DNA from: Roseomonas sp. HF4
GTDB taxonomy: Bacteria; Pseudomonadota; Alphaproteobacteria; Acetobacterales; Acetobacteraceae
Length of the DNA: 64,000 bases
NCBI RefSeq assembly: GCF_005222755.1
Contig: NZ_STGD01000005.1
Coordinates: 1 to 64,000 of the forward strand
Direction of reading: 5' to 3'
Shown: positions 51,218 through 59,926 of the stretch, piece after piece
How positions within the stretch are numbered: position 1 is the first letter of the stretch
Layout: each line of letters opens with the position of its first letter
Program-made: the position numbers and the translations under genes
The notes under the pieces: model-generated
Databases searched by the model: none
Told to the model about the DNA's origin: nothing
Seen by the model: only the letters and a program-made list of their open reading frames with translations

Positions 51218-52030
51218 ATGACCCCCGCCGACCTGATCCGCGCGCGCTACGGCGCCCTGCCCTTCGACCCGCCGGCGGAGATCCCGCCGGCCCTTGCGAC
51301 CCTGCTGGACCGTCGCGTCACGCGCCGATACCGGCCGGACGACGTGCCGGGCCCGCTGCTCGACACCGTGCTGGCCGCCGCGCAATCCGCGCCGTCCAAG
51401 TCCGACCTGCAGCAGTATTCCATCATCGTCACGCGCGACGCGGCGAAGATCGGCAAGGTCGCCGACTGGATCGGCACCATGCCCTGGATCAAGGACGCCC
51501 CCGTGCTGCTGCTGTTCTGCGGCGACATGCGGCGCGGCCAGCAGGCCTGCGCGCAGCATGGCCGCGCGCATGCCAACAACAACATGGACACCTTCCTCAA
51601 CACCGCGGTCGATGCGGCGCTGGCCATGGGCATGGCGATCGCGGCGGCCGATGCGGCCGGCCTCGGCACCTGCCCGATCTCCTATGTCCGCAGCCACATC
51701 GAGAAGGTCGGGCCGCTTTTCCGCCTGCCAGAGGGCGTCTATCCCGTGGCCGGCCTGAGCCTCGGATGGCCCGAGGCGCGCAACGAGACGACGCCGCGCC
51801 TGCCGCCGTCGGTCGTCGTGCACCGCGAAACCTACGACGATGCGGGGCTGGGGGAGGCGCTCGACGTGTATGACGCGCTCCGCCCGCGCCAGAAGCCACG
51901 CTACCCCGAGGTGCATGGGCCGTCCTCGGCGGGCTGCACCTGGTCCGAGAATGCCGCGCGGCAGCTTTCGGTGCCGGAGCGCTTCGGCTTCCGTGCCTGG
52001 CTGCGCCTCCGGGGCTTCCTTCTTGACTGA
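51218..52030 (+). CDS. Nitroreductase-family oxidoreductase
   Basis: 270 residues. FMN site residues are visible in LLDRRVTRRYRPDDVPGPLL and APSKSDLQQYSIIV, and LGTCPISYVRSH. It reduces nitro or quinone-like compounds with NAD(P)H. Its end overlaps the NUDIX gene by 8 nt, so it belongs to the same operon as the synthetase. Confidence 0.88.
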   Translation: MTPADLIRARYGALPFDPPAEIPPALATLLDRRVTRRYRPDDVPGPLLDTVLAAAQSAPSKSDLQQYSIIVTRDAAKIGKVADWIGTMPWIKDAPVLLLFCGDMRRGQQACAQHGRAHANNNMDTFLNTAVDAALAMGMAIAAADAAGLGTCPISYVRSHIEKVGPLFRLPEGVYPVAGLSLGWPEARNETTPRLPPSVVVHRETYDDAGLGEALDVYDALRPRQKPRYPEVHGPSSAGCTWSENAARQLSVPERFGFRAWLRLRGFLLD

Positions 52031-52694
52031 TCCGACCGCCGACAATCCCGGCGGCGCGGACGCCGAAGGCCACGCGCGGCGCATCGTGCGCCCGCGCGAC
52101 GCGGCGAGCCTGATCCTGTGGCGCATCGGGCCTGCCGGGCCGGAACTGCTGATGGGCCGGCGCCACGCCCGCCACCGCTTCATGCCCGACGTGATGGTCT
52201 TTCCCGGCGGCCGCGTCGACCCGGACGACCATCGCCTGTCGGCGGTCAGCGAACTTCAGCCGGGAACGCGGCGGATGCTGGAACGGCGTGCGACGCCGGG
52301 CCGCGCCCGCGCGCTCGGCATCGCCGCCGCGCGCGAATTGTTCGAGGAGACCGGCCTCGTGCTCGGCGAGCGACGGGGCGACGGCGTCGCCGCCGACCTC
52401 GGCGCGCTGCACTACATCTGTCGCGCGGTGACGCCAGGCGGCCGGCCGATCCGCTTCAACGCCCGCTTCCTCGCCGCCCCGGCCGCTGCGGTGCAGGGCG
52501 ACATCGCGGGCTCGGGTGAACTGGAGGACCTCGACTGGTACACGCCGGACCGTGCGCACCGGCACCATGTCGCGGACATCACCGGGAAGGTGATGGTGGA
52601 ATTCCTCGATTGGCTCGACATGTCGCCGCCCACGCGGTCGTCACGCGCGCTGGTCGTCTTCCGCGGCATGGACAACCGGCATCAGGAACGCTGA
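52023..52694 (+). CDS. NUDIX hydrolase (NUDT19/CoA-type)
   Basis: About 223 residues from a TTG at 52023 (no ATG or GTG suits; start uncertain). The NUDIX box AAARELFEETGLVLGE follows PDVMVFPGGRVDPDDH. The layout is like NUDT19/RP2 homologs that cleave CoA or related dinucleotides. Placed with acyl-CoA enzymes, a housekeeping role on CoA species is a fair guess. Its end overlaps a convergent small gene. Confidence 0.82.
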   Translation: MTDPTADNPGGADAEGHARRIVRPRDAASLILWRIGPAGPELLMGRRHARHRFMPDVMVFPGGRVDPDDHRLSAVSELQPGTRRMLERRATPGRARALGIAAARELFEETGLVLGERRGDGVAADLGALHYICRAVTPGGRPIRFNARFLAAPAAAVQGDIAGSGELEDLDWYTPDRAHRHHVADITGKVMVEFLDWLDMSPPTRSSRALVVFRGMDNRHQER

Positions 52695-52888
52695 TCGGTC
52701 CGTGGGCGGCGACGTGGCTCGAGCGTGAGAACGCCGCCCAGCAAGAGCGCGCCGCTGCAGATCGCGAGGAACGCCGCGGCGGCCAGCGGAATCCGCCCGG
52801 GCGCCGTCGCGTCGCCCAGCAGAAGCAGGATGAGCAGCAGCGTCGAGACTGTTCCGGCCCCGATCATGGCCAGCGGCAGGATAGGCAT
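52682..52888 (-). CDS. Small two-helix membrane protein
   Basis: 68 residues; GGAG about 9 nt before the ATG. Two hydrophobic helices: about 5-26 (PLAMIGAGTVSTLLLILLLL) and 36-56 (PLAAAAFLAICSGALLLGGV), then a basic tail. Convergent with, and overlapping by 13 nt, the NUDIX gene. Family not recognised. Confidence 0.6.
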   Translation of the reverse strand: MPILPLAMIGAGTVSTLLLILLLLGDATAPGRIPLAAAAFLAICSGALLLGGVLTLEPRRRPRTDQRS

Positions 52889-53037
52889 GGCGTCGCTCCG
52901 TTCAATCGGAGTTAGACCTGCCTGCGACGGCGGCAGCGGGACCGTGGCGCGGCAAGTTTGTGGCAGCCCTCCGCATGGACAGCATGGCGGCCATCTGGAA
53001 ATGTTGATCCGCAAGTCCTGAACAGGAGGTTTCCGTC

Positions 53038-53877
53038 ATGCGCAGGCTCATCGCCGCCGCCCTCATCTCCGCCGCCCTCGCCGGGCCGGCGCTCGCACAG
53101 ACCCAGCCACCGCTGCGCTGCGCGGTGGACGGCACCTTCGCCCCGCACGCCTTCCCGTCGCTCCAGGGCGGCGTGCAGGGCTTCCAGATCGACCTCTTCC
53201 GCGAAGTCGCGCGCCGCATGGGGCGGGAGATCGTGATCGACAGCGCGTCCTTCTCGGGCCTCATTCCCGCGCTGAACGCCGGGCGCTACGATTTCCTCTG
53301 CGCGCCGACGACGGTCACGCGCGAACGCGCCGAGGCGCTGCTCTTCACCGAGGGCTACATCTGGACCGAGCTGCAGTTCGGCATCCGCCGCGGCAGCCCG
53401 CCGATCAATTCGGAGGAGGATCTTCGCGGCCGAACCATCAGCGTGAACAAGGGCACGCCCTATGAACGCTGGGTGACCGCGAATGCCGAACGCCTGAACC
53501 TCACGCTGCTCGCCTTCGACACGCAGCCCGACGCCGTGCAGGCCGTGCTGCAGGGGCGCGCGCAGGCGAACCTCTCGGGCAACACGGTCGTCCGCTACTC
53601 GGCGTCGCGCACGCCGCAGTTCGTCGCATCCTGGGTGTTGCCGGGTACGCGGCTGCACTGGGGCGCGCCGTTCCGCCGCGATTCCGGCGCGCTGCGCAAC
53701 CAGGTCGAGGACGTGCTGACCTGCATGAAGCGCGACGGCACCGTGGCCCGCCTGTCCGAGCGCTGGTTCGGCGATGTCCCCGGCCCCGACCAGGCCGAGC
53801 GCATCGAGTTCCCCGGCTACGGCCCGCCCGACATGCCGGGCTGGGACGCGACGCCGCAGAACCCGCAATGCGGCTGA
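53038..53877 (+). CDS. Polar amino acid ABC transporter substrate-binding protein
   Basis: 279 residues with a signal peptide (1-21, ending AGPALA). SBP_bac_3 fold: [55 protein letters not shown]. Binds a polar or charged amino acid or related ligand in the periplasm. AGGAGG lies upstream of the ATG. First gene of a four-gene importer operon. Confidence 0.92.
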   Translation: MRRLIAAALISAALAGPALAQTQPPLRCAVDGTFAPHAFPSLQGGVQGFQIDLFREVARRMGREIVIDSASFSGLIPALNAGRYDFLCAPTTVTRERAEALLFTEGYIWTELQFGIRRGSPPINSEEDLRGRTISVNKGTPYERWVTANAERLNLTLLAFDTQPDAVQAVLQGRAQANLSGNTVVRYSASRTPQFVASWVLPGTRLHWGAPFRRDSGALRNQVEDVLTCMKRDGTVARLSERWFGDVPGPDQAERIEFPGYGPPDMPGWDATPQNPQCG

Positions 53878-53908
53878 TGGCCGCAGCGTCGATCACGGTG
53901 CGGGGCGC

Positions 53909-54652
53909 ATGAGCCCCGCACCGATCGTGGATGCCCGCGCCATCCACAAGCACTTCGGGCATCTGCATGTGCTGAAGGGCGTGGACCTGCAGGTGGCCGA
54001 GAAGGAACTCGTGTTCCTGATCGGCCCCTCGGGCTCAGGCAAGTCCACGCTGTTGCGTTGCCTCAACCGGCTGGAGGACCCGTCCTCCGGCTCGGTCGTG
54101 GTCGACGGCATCGACATGCTCGACAAGCGGACGGACATCAACAAGGCGCGCCAGCGCATCGGCATGGTGTTCCAGTCCTTCAACCTCTATCCGCACATGA
54201 CGGCGCTCGGGAACGTCGCGCTCGCGCTCCGCAAGGTGCAGGGGCTCGGACGCGCGGAGGCCGAGGCCAAGGGGCGCGCCGCCCTCGACCGCGTGCACCT
54301 CGCCGAGAAGGCGGAGACCTACCCGCTGCAGCTCTCGGGCGGGCAGCAGCAGCGCGTGGCCATCGCGCGCGCCATCGCGCTCGAGCCCCGCGTCATGCTG
54401 TTCGACGAGCCGACCAGCGCGCTCGATCCGGAACTCGTGGGCGGCGTGCTCGCCGTGATGCGCGAATTGCGGGAAGACGGCATGACCATGGTCGTGGTCA
54501 GCCACGAGATGGGCTTCGCAAAGGCCGCGGCGGACCGCGTGGTGTTCATGTCGGACGGCATGATCATCGAGACCGGCGCGCCGGCCGAGATCTTCGCCAA
54601 CCCCCGGGAAGAACGCACGCGCGCCTTCATCAGCCAGATCGAACGGCATTGA
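53909..54652 (+). CDS. Polar amino acid ABC transporter ATPase
   Basis: 247 residues from the ATG at 53909. Walker [18 protein letters not shown]-loop [14 protein letters not shown], signature [18 protein letters not shown], Walker [15 protein letters not shown]-loop VVSHEMGFA. GlnQ/HisP class. Confidence 0.94.
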   Translation: MSPAPIVDARAIHKHFGHLHVLKGVDLQVAEKELVFLIGPSGSGKSTLLRCLNRLEDPSSGSVVVDGIDMLDKRTDINKARQRIGMVFQSFNLYPHMTALGNVALALRKVQGLGRAEAEAKGRAALDRVHLAEKAETYPLQLSGGQQQRVAIARAIALEPRVMLFDEPTSALDPELVGGVLAVMRELREDGMTMVVVSHEMGFAKAAADRVVFMSDGMIIETGAPAEIFANPREERTRAFISQIERH

Positions 54653-54655
54653 GCC

Positions 54656-55336
54656 ATGACGGGCTGGGAGCGCTTCACCGACAGCTTCTTCAACGCGCGC
54701 GTCATGGAGCAGTACCTGCCCAAGATCATCGAGGGCTTCGGCCTGACGGTGATCCTCGCGCTGCTCATCATCGTCGCGGGGCTGGCGGCGGGGCTGCTGC
54801 TGGCGCTGCTGCGCGCCTTCGCGATCCGGCCGCTCAACTGGCTGATCATCTTCACGGTCGACCTGTTCCGCGCGCTGCCGCCGCTCGTGATCATCGTGCT
54901 GCTGTTCTTCGGCCTGCCCTCGGCGGGGATGGAACTGTCCGGCTTCGCCTCCACCTGGCTCGCGCTGGCGCTCGTGCTGATGGCCTTCTCGGAGGAGATC
55001 TTCTGGGCCGGCATCACCTCGGTGCCGAAAGGGCAGTGGGAGGCGGCGCGCTCCACCGGCCTCGGCTTCGTGGCGACGCTGCGGGACGTCGTGCTGCCAC
55101 AGGCGTTGCGCCTCACCATACCGCCGCTGACCAACCGCACCATCGCCATCACCAAGGGCACGGCGCTCGCGTCCGTCGTCGCGGTGCAGGACATCCTCGG
55201 TGCCGCGCACGGCGCGGTGTCGCATTCCTACAACCCGTCGCCGCTGACCATGGGCGCGATCGCGTACCTCATCCTGTTCTTCCCCGTCGTCGTGCTCGGC
55301 CGCTGGATCGAGACGCGCTTCGCCTGGAAAAGGTAG
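54656..55336 (+). CDS. Polar amino acid ABC transporter permease 1
   Basis: 226 residues, HisM/GlnP class with five helices. FRALPPLVIIVLLFFGLP and the coupling loop EAARSTGLGFVATLRDVVLP are diagnostic. Starts 3 nt after the ATPase stop. Confidence 0.92.
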   Translation: MTGWERFTDSFFNARVMEQYLPKIIEGFGLTVILALLIIVAGLAAGLLLALLRAFAIRPLNWLIIFTVDLFRALPPLVIIVLLFFGLPSAGMELSGFASTWLALALVLMAFSEEIFWAGITSVPKGQWEAARSTGLGFVATLRDVVLPQALRLTIPPLTNRTIAITKGTALASVVAVQDILGAAHGAVSHSYNPSPLTMGAIAYLILFFPVVVLGRWIETRFAWKR

Positions 55337-55343
55337 GCGCCGG

Positions 55344-56018
55344 ATGGAAGACTTCCTCCTCGCCTTCCTGAACTGGCAGATCGTCCAGGAAGCCTGGCCG
55401 ATCCTCTGGGACGGGCTGAAATCCACCCTGGCGCTGTCGGCGATGGTGGTGCCGCTCGGCATCGCGGGCGGCATCATCCTGGCCGTGCTCTCGACGCTGC
55501 CCTCCCCCTGGGTGCGCTGGCCGCTGCGCGTCTGGGTGGACACCTTCCGCGCGCTGCCCCCGCTCGTGCTGCTGATCTTCCTGTTCGCGGGGTTGCCCTT
55601 CGCCGGGGTCGACATCGGCGCATGGGGGGCGGTCGCGGTCGGCTTCTTCCTCAACACCGGCGCCTATTACGGGGAGATCCTGCGCGCCGGCATCGAGAGC
55701 GTGCCGCGCGGGCAGATCGAGGCCGCGCGCAGCACGGGCCTCACCTCCGGCCAGACCATGCGCCATGTCGTGCTGCCGCAGGCCGTGCGGAACGTGCTGC
55801 CGGACCTCATCTCGAACACGCTCGAGGTGGTGAAGCTCACCTCCATCGCCTCCGTCGTGGCGCTGCCCGAATTGCTGTTCCAGGCGCGCCAGGCGCAATC
55901 CGTGACCTACAACGCGACGCCGATCGTGGCCGCTGCCGTGGTCTACTTCATCCTGCTGTGGCCCGTCGTGCGGCTGCTGTCGCGGCTCGAGAACCGGCAG
56001 CTCGCGTCGCGGCGATAA
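55344..56018 (+). CDS. Polar amino acid ABC transporter permease 2
   Basis: 224 residues, second HisQ/GlnP-type permease that pairs with the preceding one. TFRALPPLVLLIFLFAGLP, then EAARSTGLTSGQTMRHVVLP. Seven bases after the first permease. A 13-bp hairpin begins 2 nt after the stop. Confidence 0.92.
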   Translation: MEDFLLAFLNWQIVQEAWPILWDGLKSTLALSAMVVPLGIAGGIILAVLSTLPSPWVRWPLRVWVDTFRALPPLVLLIFLFAGLPFAGVDIGAWGAVAVGFFLNTGAYYGEILRAGIESVPRGQIEAARSTGLTSGQTMRHVVLPQAVRNVLPDLISNTLEVVKLTSIASVVALPELLFQARQAQSVTYNATPIVAAAVVYFILLWPVVRLLSRLENRQLASRR

Positions 56019-56020
56019 GA

Positions 56021-56116
56021 CTGGGGGGAGAAGCGAACTTCTCCCCCCAGCCCTCCCCAACCTTTTTTGAATCCAAAGAAGGTTGGGGGTCCGGGGGAAG
56101 TTCCCTTCCCCCGGAC
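56021..56116. terminator. Three back-to-back hairpins between convergent genes
   Basis: Hairpin 1 (56021-56050): a perfect 13-bp stem with a CGAA loop. Hairpin 2 (56055-56088): a 14-bp stem (one G-T pair) containing T-rich and A-rich sides around a GAATCC loop. Hairpin 3 (56089-56116): a perfect 12-bp stem with a TTCC loop. They occupy almost the whole gap between the permease operon and the creatininase gene, and can end transcription in both directions. Confidence 0.75.
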
Positions 56117-56121
56117 TTCCT

Positions 56122-56883
56122 TCACGTCCAGAGCCGCGCATCCCCCAACTCGGCCGCGATCCGCTCCGCCGCCGCCGCCAGCAGCGCCTCCCCTTTCGCC
56201 GCCGATGCCGCGCGCGCATCGCCGATCACGCCGGACGGCGTCATCTCCTTGAAGGACCGCCGGCGGATCATCGCCGCCGGCTGTCCTTCGGGCCGGGTCG
56301 AATGGGGCCCGTGCGCCTCCTCGAGCCGCTCGGCGCGCACGGCCTCGGGCATCAGCGCCATCATCATGGACGTCTCGGCCTCGCAGGCGTGCAGCACGTT
56401 CGACTGCCGCTCGAGGATGGGCGCGAAGGCATCGCCTGCCAGATGCCAGTAGGTGCCGGCCGCGACCTTGATGCCGAATTCGACCTGGCATTCGCCGCCG
56501 ACCACGGCGACCGCCTCGGCATTCCCGCCATGGCCGTTCAGCAGCATCGCCCGCTTGAACCCCGCCCGCGCGGCAGACCGCACGACGCCCTTCAGCACGG
56601 CCGAGAAGGCCGCGAAATCCAGTGTCACCGTGCCACCGAAGGCCACGTGGTGCTCGGCGAGGCCGGTCCAGACACAGGGCGTCACCACCACCGGCCGCCC
56701 GGCCTCGGCCATGCGCCGCGCCACGCGCTGCGCCACGCCGGTCGCGCAGACGATGTCGACGCCGGTCGCGAGGTGCGGCCCGTGCTGCTCGAGCGAGGCG
56801 ACCGGCACGATCACCAGCGCGTCCGCCGCCGCGCGCGCGTTCAATTCGGCGAAGGTCAGCTTCATCCATTCGATCTCGGTCAT
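56122..56883 (-). CDS. Creatininase-family amidohydrolase
   Basis: 253 residues. Metal ligands of the family are visible: E32 and H34 in ASLEQHGPHLATGVD with D43, and the HGG of LLNGHGGNAEAV. Members hydrolyse creatinine or related cyclic amides, or act on peptides as MftE. The genomic context (next to a photolyase gene) does not settle the substrate. Confidence 0.9.
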   Translation of the reverse strand: MTEIEWMKLTFAELNARAAADALVIVPVASLEQHGPHLATGVDIVCATGVAQRVARRMAEAGRPVVVTPCVWTGLAEHHVAFGGTVTLDFAAFSAVLKGVVRSAARAGFKRAMLLNGHGGNAEAVAVVGGECQVEFGIKVAAGTYWHLAGDAFAPILERQSNVLHACEAETSMMMALMPEAVRAERLEEAHGPHSTRPEGQPAAMIRRRSFKEMTPSGVIGDARAASAAKGEALLAAAAERIAAELGDARLWT

Positions 56884-56934
56884 CGCATCCTTCCTCCCCG
56901 GGGCCGCAGCGCCCGCAGGATGGGGCGCGCGCCG

Positions 56935-58467
56935 TCAGCCGTCGAGACTGTCCAGGAAGCGCGCCGCCTCCTGCCGCATCGCCGCGACCTTGCGCGCATC
57001 CATCTTCGCCAGGGTGCGCAGCGGCATCGCCATGCGCGGGTTGCCCGCGAAGCGCGCCGCATGCCGCGCGATGAAGTCCCAGTAGAGGAAGTTGAACGGG
57101 CAGGCACGCGGGCCCACCGCCTGCTTCGGGTCGTGCGCGCAGCCGCCGCAATAGTCCGACATGCGGTTGATGTAGGCGCCCGACGCCGCATAGGGCTTGG
57201 ACGCCATCACCCCGCCATCGGCATGGATCGCCATGCCATGGGTGTTGGGCAGTTCCACCCATTCGAAGGCATCGGCATAGACCGCCAGGTACCAGGCATT
57301 GATCTCGGCCGGGGCGATGCCGGCCAGCAGCGCGAAATTGCCCGTCACCATCAGCCGCTGGATGTGGTGCGCGTAGGCGAGGTCGCGCGTCTGCGCCACC
57401 GCCTGTTCGATGCAGCGCATCGTGGTCGGCCCGCCCCAGTAGAAGCCCGGCAGCGGCCGCGTGGCGTCGAGCGCATTGCCCTCCGCATAGCCCGGCATCA
57501 GATGCCAGTAGATGCCGCGCACGTATTCCCGCCAGCCGAGGATCTGGCGGATGAAGCCCTCGACCGCGTTGAGCGGCGCGCGCCCCGCGCGCCAGGCCTC
57601 CTCGGCGGCGCGACAGGCCTCCATCGGGTCGAGCAGCCCGATGTTGAGGCTGGTCGAGACCAGGGCGTGGAACATGGTTGGCTGGCCGGCGGCCATGGCA
57701 TCCTGGTAGTCGCCGAACAGCGCCAGCCTGTCGCGAAGGAAGGCGTCGAGCGCGGCACGTGCATCCTGCGCCGTGACAGGCCAGGCGAAGCCCTCGACAT
57801 CGCCGAAATGCGCGCCGAAACGCTCCGCCACCAGCGCCATCACCTCGCGCGTCATGGCGTCGGGCGCGAAGCGGACCGGGGGCGGCGGCACGAGACCCTT
57901 GGGCAGCGCTGCGCGGTTCTCGGAATCGTAGTTCCACTTGCCGCCGGCGGGCTCGTCGCCCGCCATCAGCAGCCCGGTCTCGCGCCGCATCTCGCGGTAG
58001 AAGAACTCCATGCGGTATTGCTTCCGGCCCTGCGCCCAGGCGCGGAAGCGCGGCAGCGAACAGAGGAAGCGGCCATCCTCGCGGATCTCGACCGGCAGGC
58101 CAGCGGCGGCTTCCCAGCCCTGCATGTCCTGCAGCACGCGCCATTCGCCGGGATGGGTCGCGACGATGCGCGCCGGGCGGTGCCGCGCGACCGCGCGCAG
58201 CACCTCGCCGCGGAAGGACTGTGTGTTGTCCGGGTCGTCGAGGCGCACGTGGTCGACCTTGACGCCGCGCGCCGCGAGCGCCCGCGCGAAATGCCGCATG
58301 GCCGAGAGCACCAGCACGATCTTCTGTGGATGATGCGGAACGTAGGTGCATTCCCCCTGCACCTCCATCAGCAGCACCACGTCGCGGGCGGGATCGAGCC
58401 CCTCCAGCGCCGCCAGATTGCGCGAGAGCTGGTCGCCCAGCACGACCCGCAGGACGCCGTCGCTCAT
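56935..58467 (-). CDS. phrB: Iron-sulfur (6-4) photolyase/cryptochrome (FeS-BCP class)
   Basis: 510 residues from the ATG at 58467. N-terminal Rossmann-type antenna domain (VLRVVLGDQLSRNLAALEGL), C-terminal FAD domain (GFIRQILGWREYVRGIYWHL, ALDATRPLPGFYWG). Cysteines at 352, 440, 443 and 456 (SDYCGGCAHDPK, GPRACPFN) have the same 88, 3 and 13 spacing as the [4Fe-4S] ligands of Agrobacterium PhrB. It repairs (6-4) photoproducts in DNA using light. Overlaps the downstream-strand DUF6134 gene by 4 nt. Confidence 0.93.
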   Translation of the reverse strand: MSDGVLRVVLGDQLSRNLAALEGLDPARDVVLLMEVQGECTYVPHHPQKIVLVLSAMRHFARALAARGVKVDHVRLDDPDNTQSFRGEVLRAVARHRPARIVATHPGEWRVLQDMQGWEAAAGLPVEIREDGRFLCSLPRFRAWAQGRKQYRMEFFYREMRRETGLLMAGDEPAGGKWNYDSENRAALPKGLVPPPPVRFAPDAMTREVMALVAERFGAHFGDVEGFAWPVTAQDARAALDAFLRDRLALFGDYQDAMAAGQPTMFHALVSTSLNIGLLDPMEACRAAEEAWRAGRAPLNAVEGFIRQILGWREYVRGIYWHLMPGYAEGNALDATRPLPGFYWGGPTTMRCIEQAVAQTRDLAYAHHIQRLMVTGNFALLAGIAPAEINAWYLAVYADAFEWVELPNTHGMAIHADGGVMASKPYAASGAYINRMSDYCGGCAHDPKQAVGPRACPFNFLYWDFIARHAARFAGNPRMAMPLRTLAKMDARKVAAMRQEAARFLDSLDG

Positions 58468-59177
58468 GCCGGCTCGTATTCGATGTCGGTGCCGTCCTCG
58501 CCGCGTGCCGAAAAGCCGACCCAGCGCCCGGCCCCGTCGAAGCCGACGGTCGCCGTCACGTCGCCGCTGCACGCGAATTCAGGGCCGCCGGCCGGCCCGC
58601 GCCGCGTCCGCCAGGCAAGGGCCAGCGCGCGCCCGGTCGTCGTCCCGAACAGCGGCAGGCGCCCGCCGAGCCGCCCCATCTCCCACCACGACAGCGGCGC
58701 CGCATCGGCCGGCAGGCGCTGCGGGCCCTCGGTTCCGTCCAGCAGCACCGCGCCCGCAACCGCCTCCCCGCGCACCTCGACGATGCGGCCGTTGCGGTTC
58801 AGGCGCGAGGTCACGCGGCGGAACCGCCCGCCCACGGTCACCTCTTCGTACACATGCTCGTATCGGTAGACGACGATACCCATGAAGGCGGGCCGGATCA
58901 GCAGTTCCGATGTCGCGACCCGTTCCGCCCCCCGTGACGCGAAGCGGACCCGGTGGGTGCCGACGACATCGCCCCGCCGCCGCACGCGGAAGGCGATGTC
59001 GCCCTCCGCCGCGGCGGCGCCCGCGGGCAGCAGTGCAACCGGCAGCAGCAGAGCGTGCCGCCGGCGCAGGAGCGGCAGCCTTCCGCCCGGGCGCACCGGC
59101 CGCGGGCCTGGCGCGCACGGGGCTTCCGGCACCCGTCGGCGCGGCGCGGGGTCATGCGTTGCGATCGCCTCGGCCAT
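58464..59177 (-). CDS. DUF6134-like secreted protein
   Basis: 237 residues from the ATG at 59177 (AAGGA close upstream). The start has a long basic stretch before a hydrophobic segment (HALLLPVALLPAGAAAAE), so the true start may be internal. The mature domain (GDIAFRVRRRGDVVGTHRVR, SRLNRNGRIVEVRGEAVAG) resembles DUF6134 beta-barrel proteins. Its stop overlaps the photolyase start, so they form one transcript. Confidence 0.7.
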   Translation of the reverse strand: MAEAIATHDPAPRRRVPEAPCAPGPRPVRPGGRLPLLRRRHALLLPVALLPAGAAAAEGDIAFRVRRRGDVVGTHRVRFASRGAERVATSELLIRPAFMGIVVYRYEHVYEEVTVGGRFRRVTSRLNRNGRIVEVRGEAVAGAVLLDGTEGPQRLPADAAPLSWWEMGRLGGRLPLFGTTTGRALALAWRTRRGPAGGPEFACSGDVTATVGFDGAGRWVGFSARGEDGTDIEYEPA

Positions 59178-59392
59178 CCATTCCTTCCCGGTCAACGACA
59201 CGGCCGGCGCGGCGGCCGCGCGGGACTGCCGCGCGATCGCCACGCGGCCCCGACGGCGCCGCCTGCCTATGGTTGGGGATGCCGGCCTGCGCCGCAACCA
59301 TGCCGAGGAACAGCGCAGCCGTTCCGGCCGCCTCACGATGGCACCGCCCCGCCCGCGACAGGCGCCGCGGGGCGTGGCAGGATGCCGCCGCG

Positions 59393-59926
59393 ATGCGCCA
59401 GCTTCTCCTCCTCCGGCACGCGAAATCCTCCTGGGACGATCCCTCCCTGCCCGACCACGCGCGGCCGCTGAACGCGCGCGGCCGGCGCGCAGCCGTCGCG
59501 ATGGCTGCGGCGATGCGCGACCTCGGCCTGGAGCCGGACGTGGTCCTGGTCTCCTCCGCCCGGCGGACGCTCCAGACGCTCGAGGCGATCTCCCCCTTTG
59601 CCGAAAGCCCGCTGGTCGAGCCGATGGACGACCTCTATTTGGCCCCCTGGCCGCGGCTGCTCGACGCGCTGCGCCGGGCGCCGGAGACGGCGCGCAGCGT
59701 CATGGTGATCGGCCACAACCCGGGACTGCACGACCTCGCGCTCGCGCTCGTCGGTGCCGCCGGCATGGCGATCGGCTCGGCTTCCGCCCGGCGGATGGCC
59801 GAGGGGTTCCCGACCTGCGCGCTGGCGGAATTCGTCGTGGCGACCCCGTGGCAGGCGCTGGGAGAGGGCGGCGGCCGCCTGGTGCGGTTCCTGGTGCCCG
59901 CCGACCTGCCGGAAATGGCGCTGTGA
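59393..59926 (+). CDS. sixA: SixA-type phosphohistidine phosphatase
   Basis: 177 residues from the ATG at 59393. The catalytic RHG-like motif is LLLRHAKSSWDD with nucleophile H9. Conserved SSARRTLQTLEAI and GHNPGLHDLA supply the phosphate pocket. It removes phosphate from His in signalling proteins. Overlaps the CHAD gene by 4 nt (GTGA). Confidence 0.9.
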   Translation: MRQLLLLRHAKSSWDDPSLPDHARPLNARGRRAAVAMAAAMRDLGLEPDVVLVSSARRTLQTLEAISPFAESPLVEPMDDLYLAPWPRLLDALRRAPETARSVMVIGHNPGLHDLALALVGAAGMAIGSASARRMAEGFPTCALAEFVVATPWQALGEGGGRLVRFLVPADLPEMAL

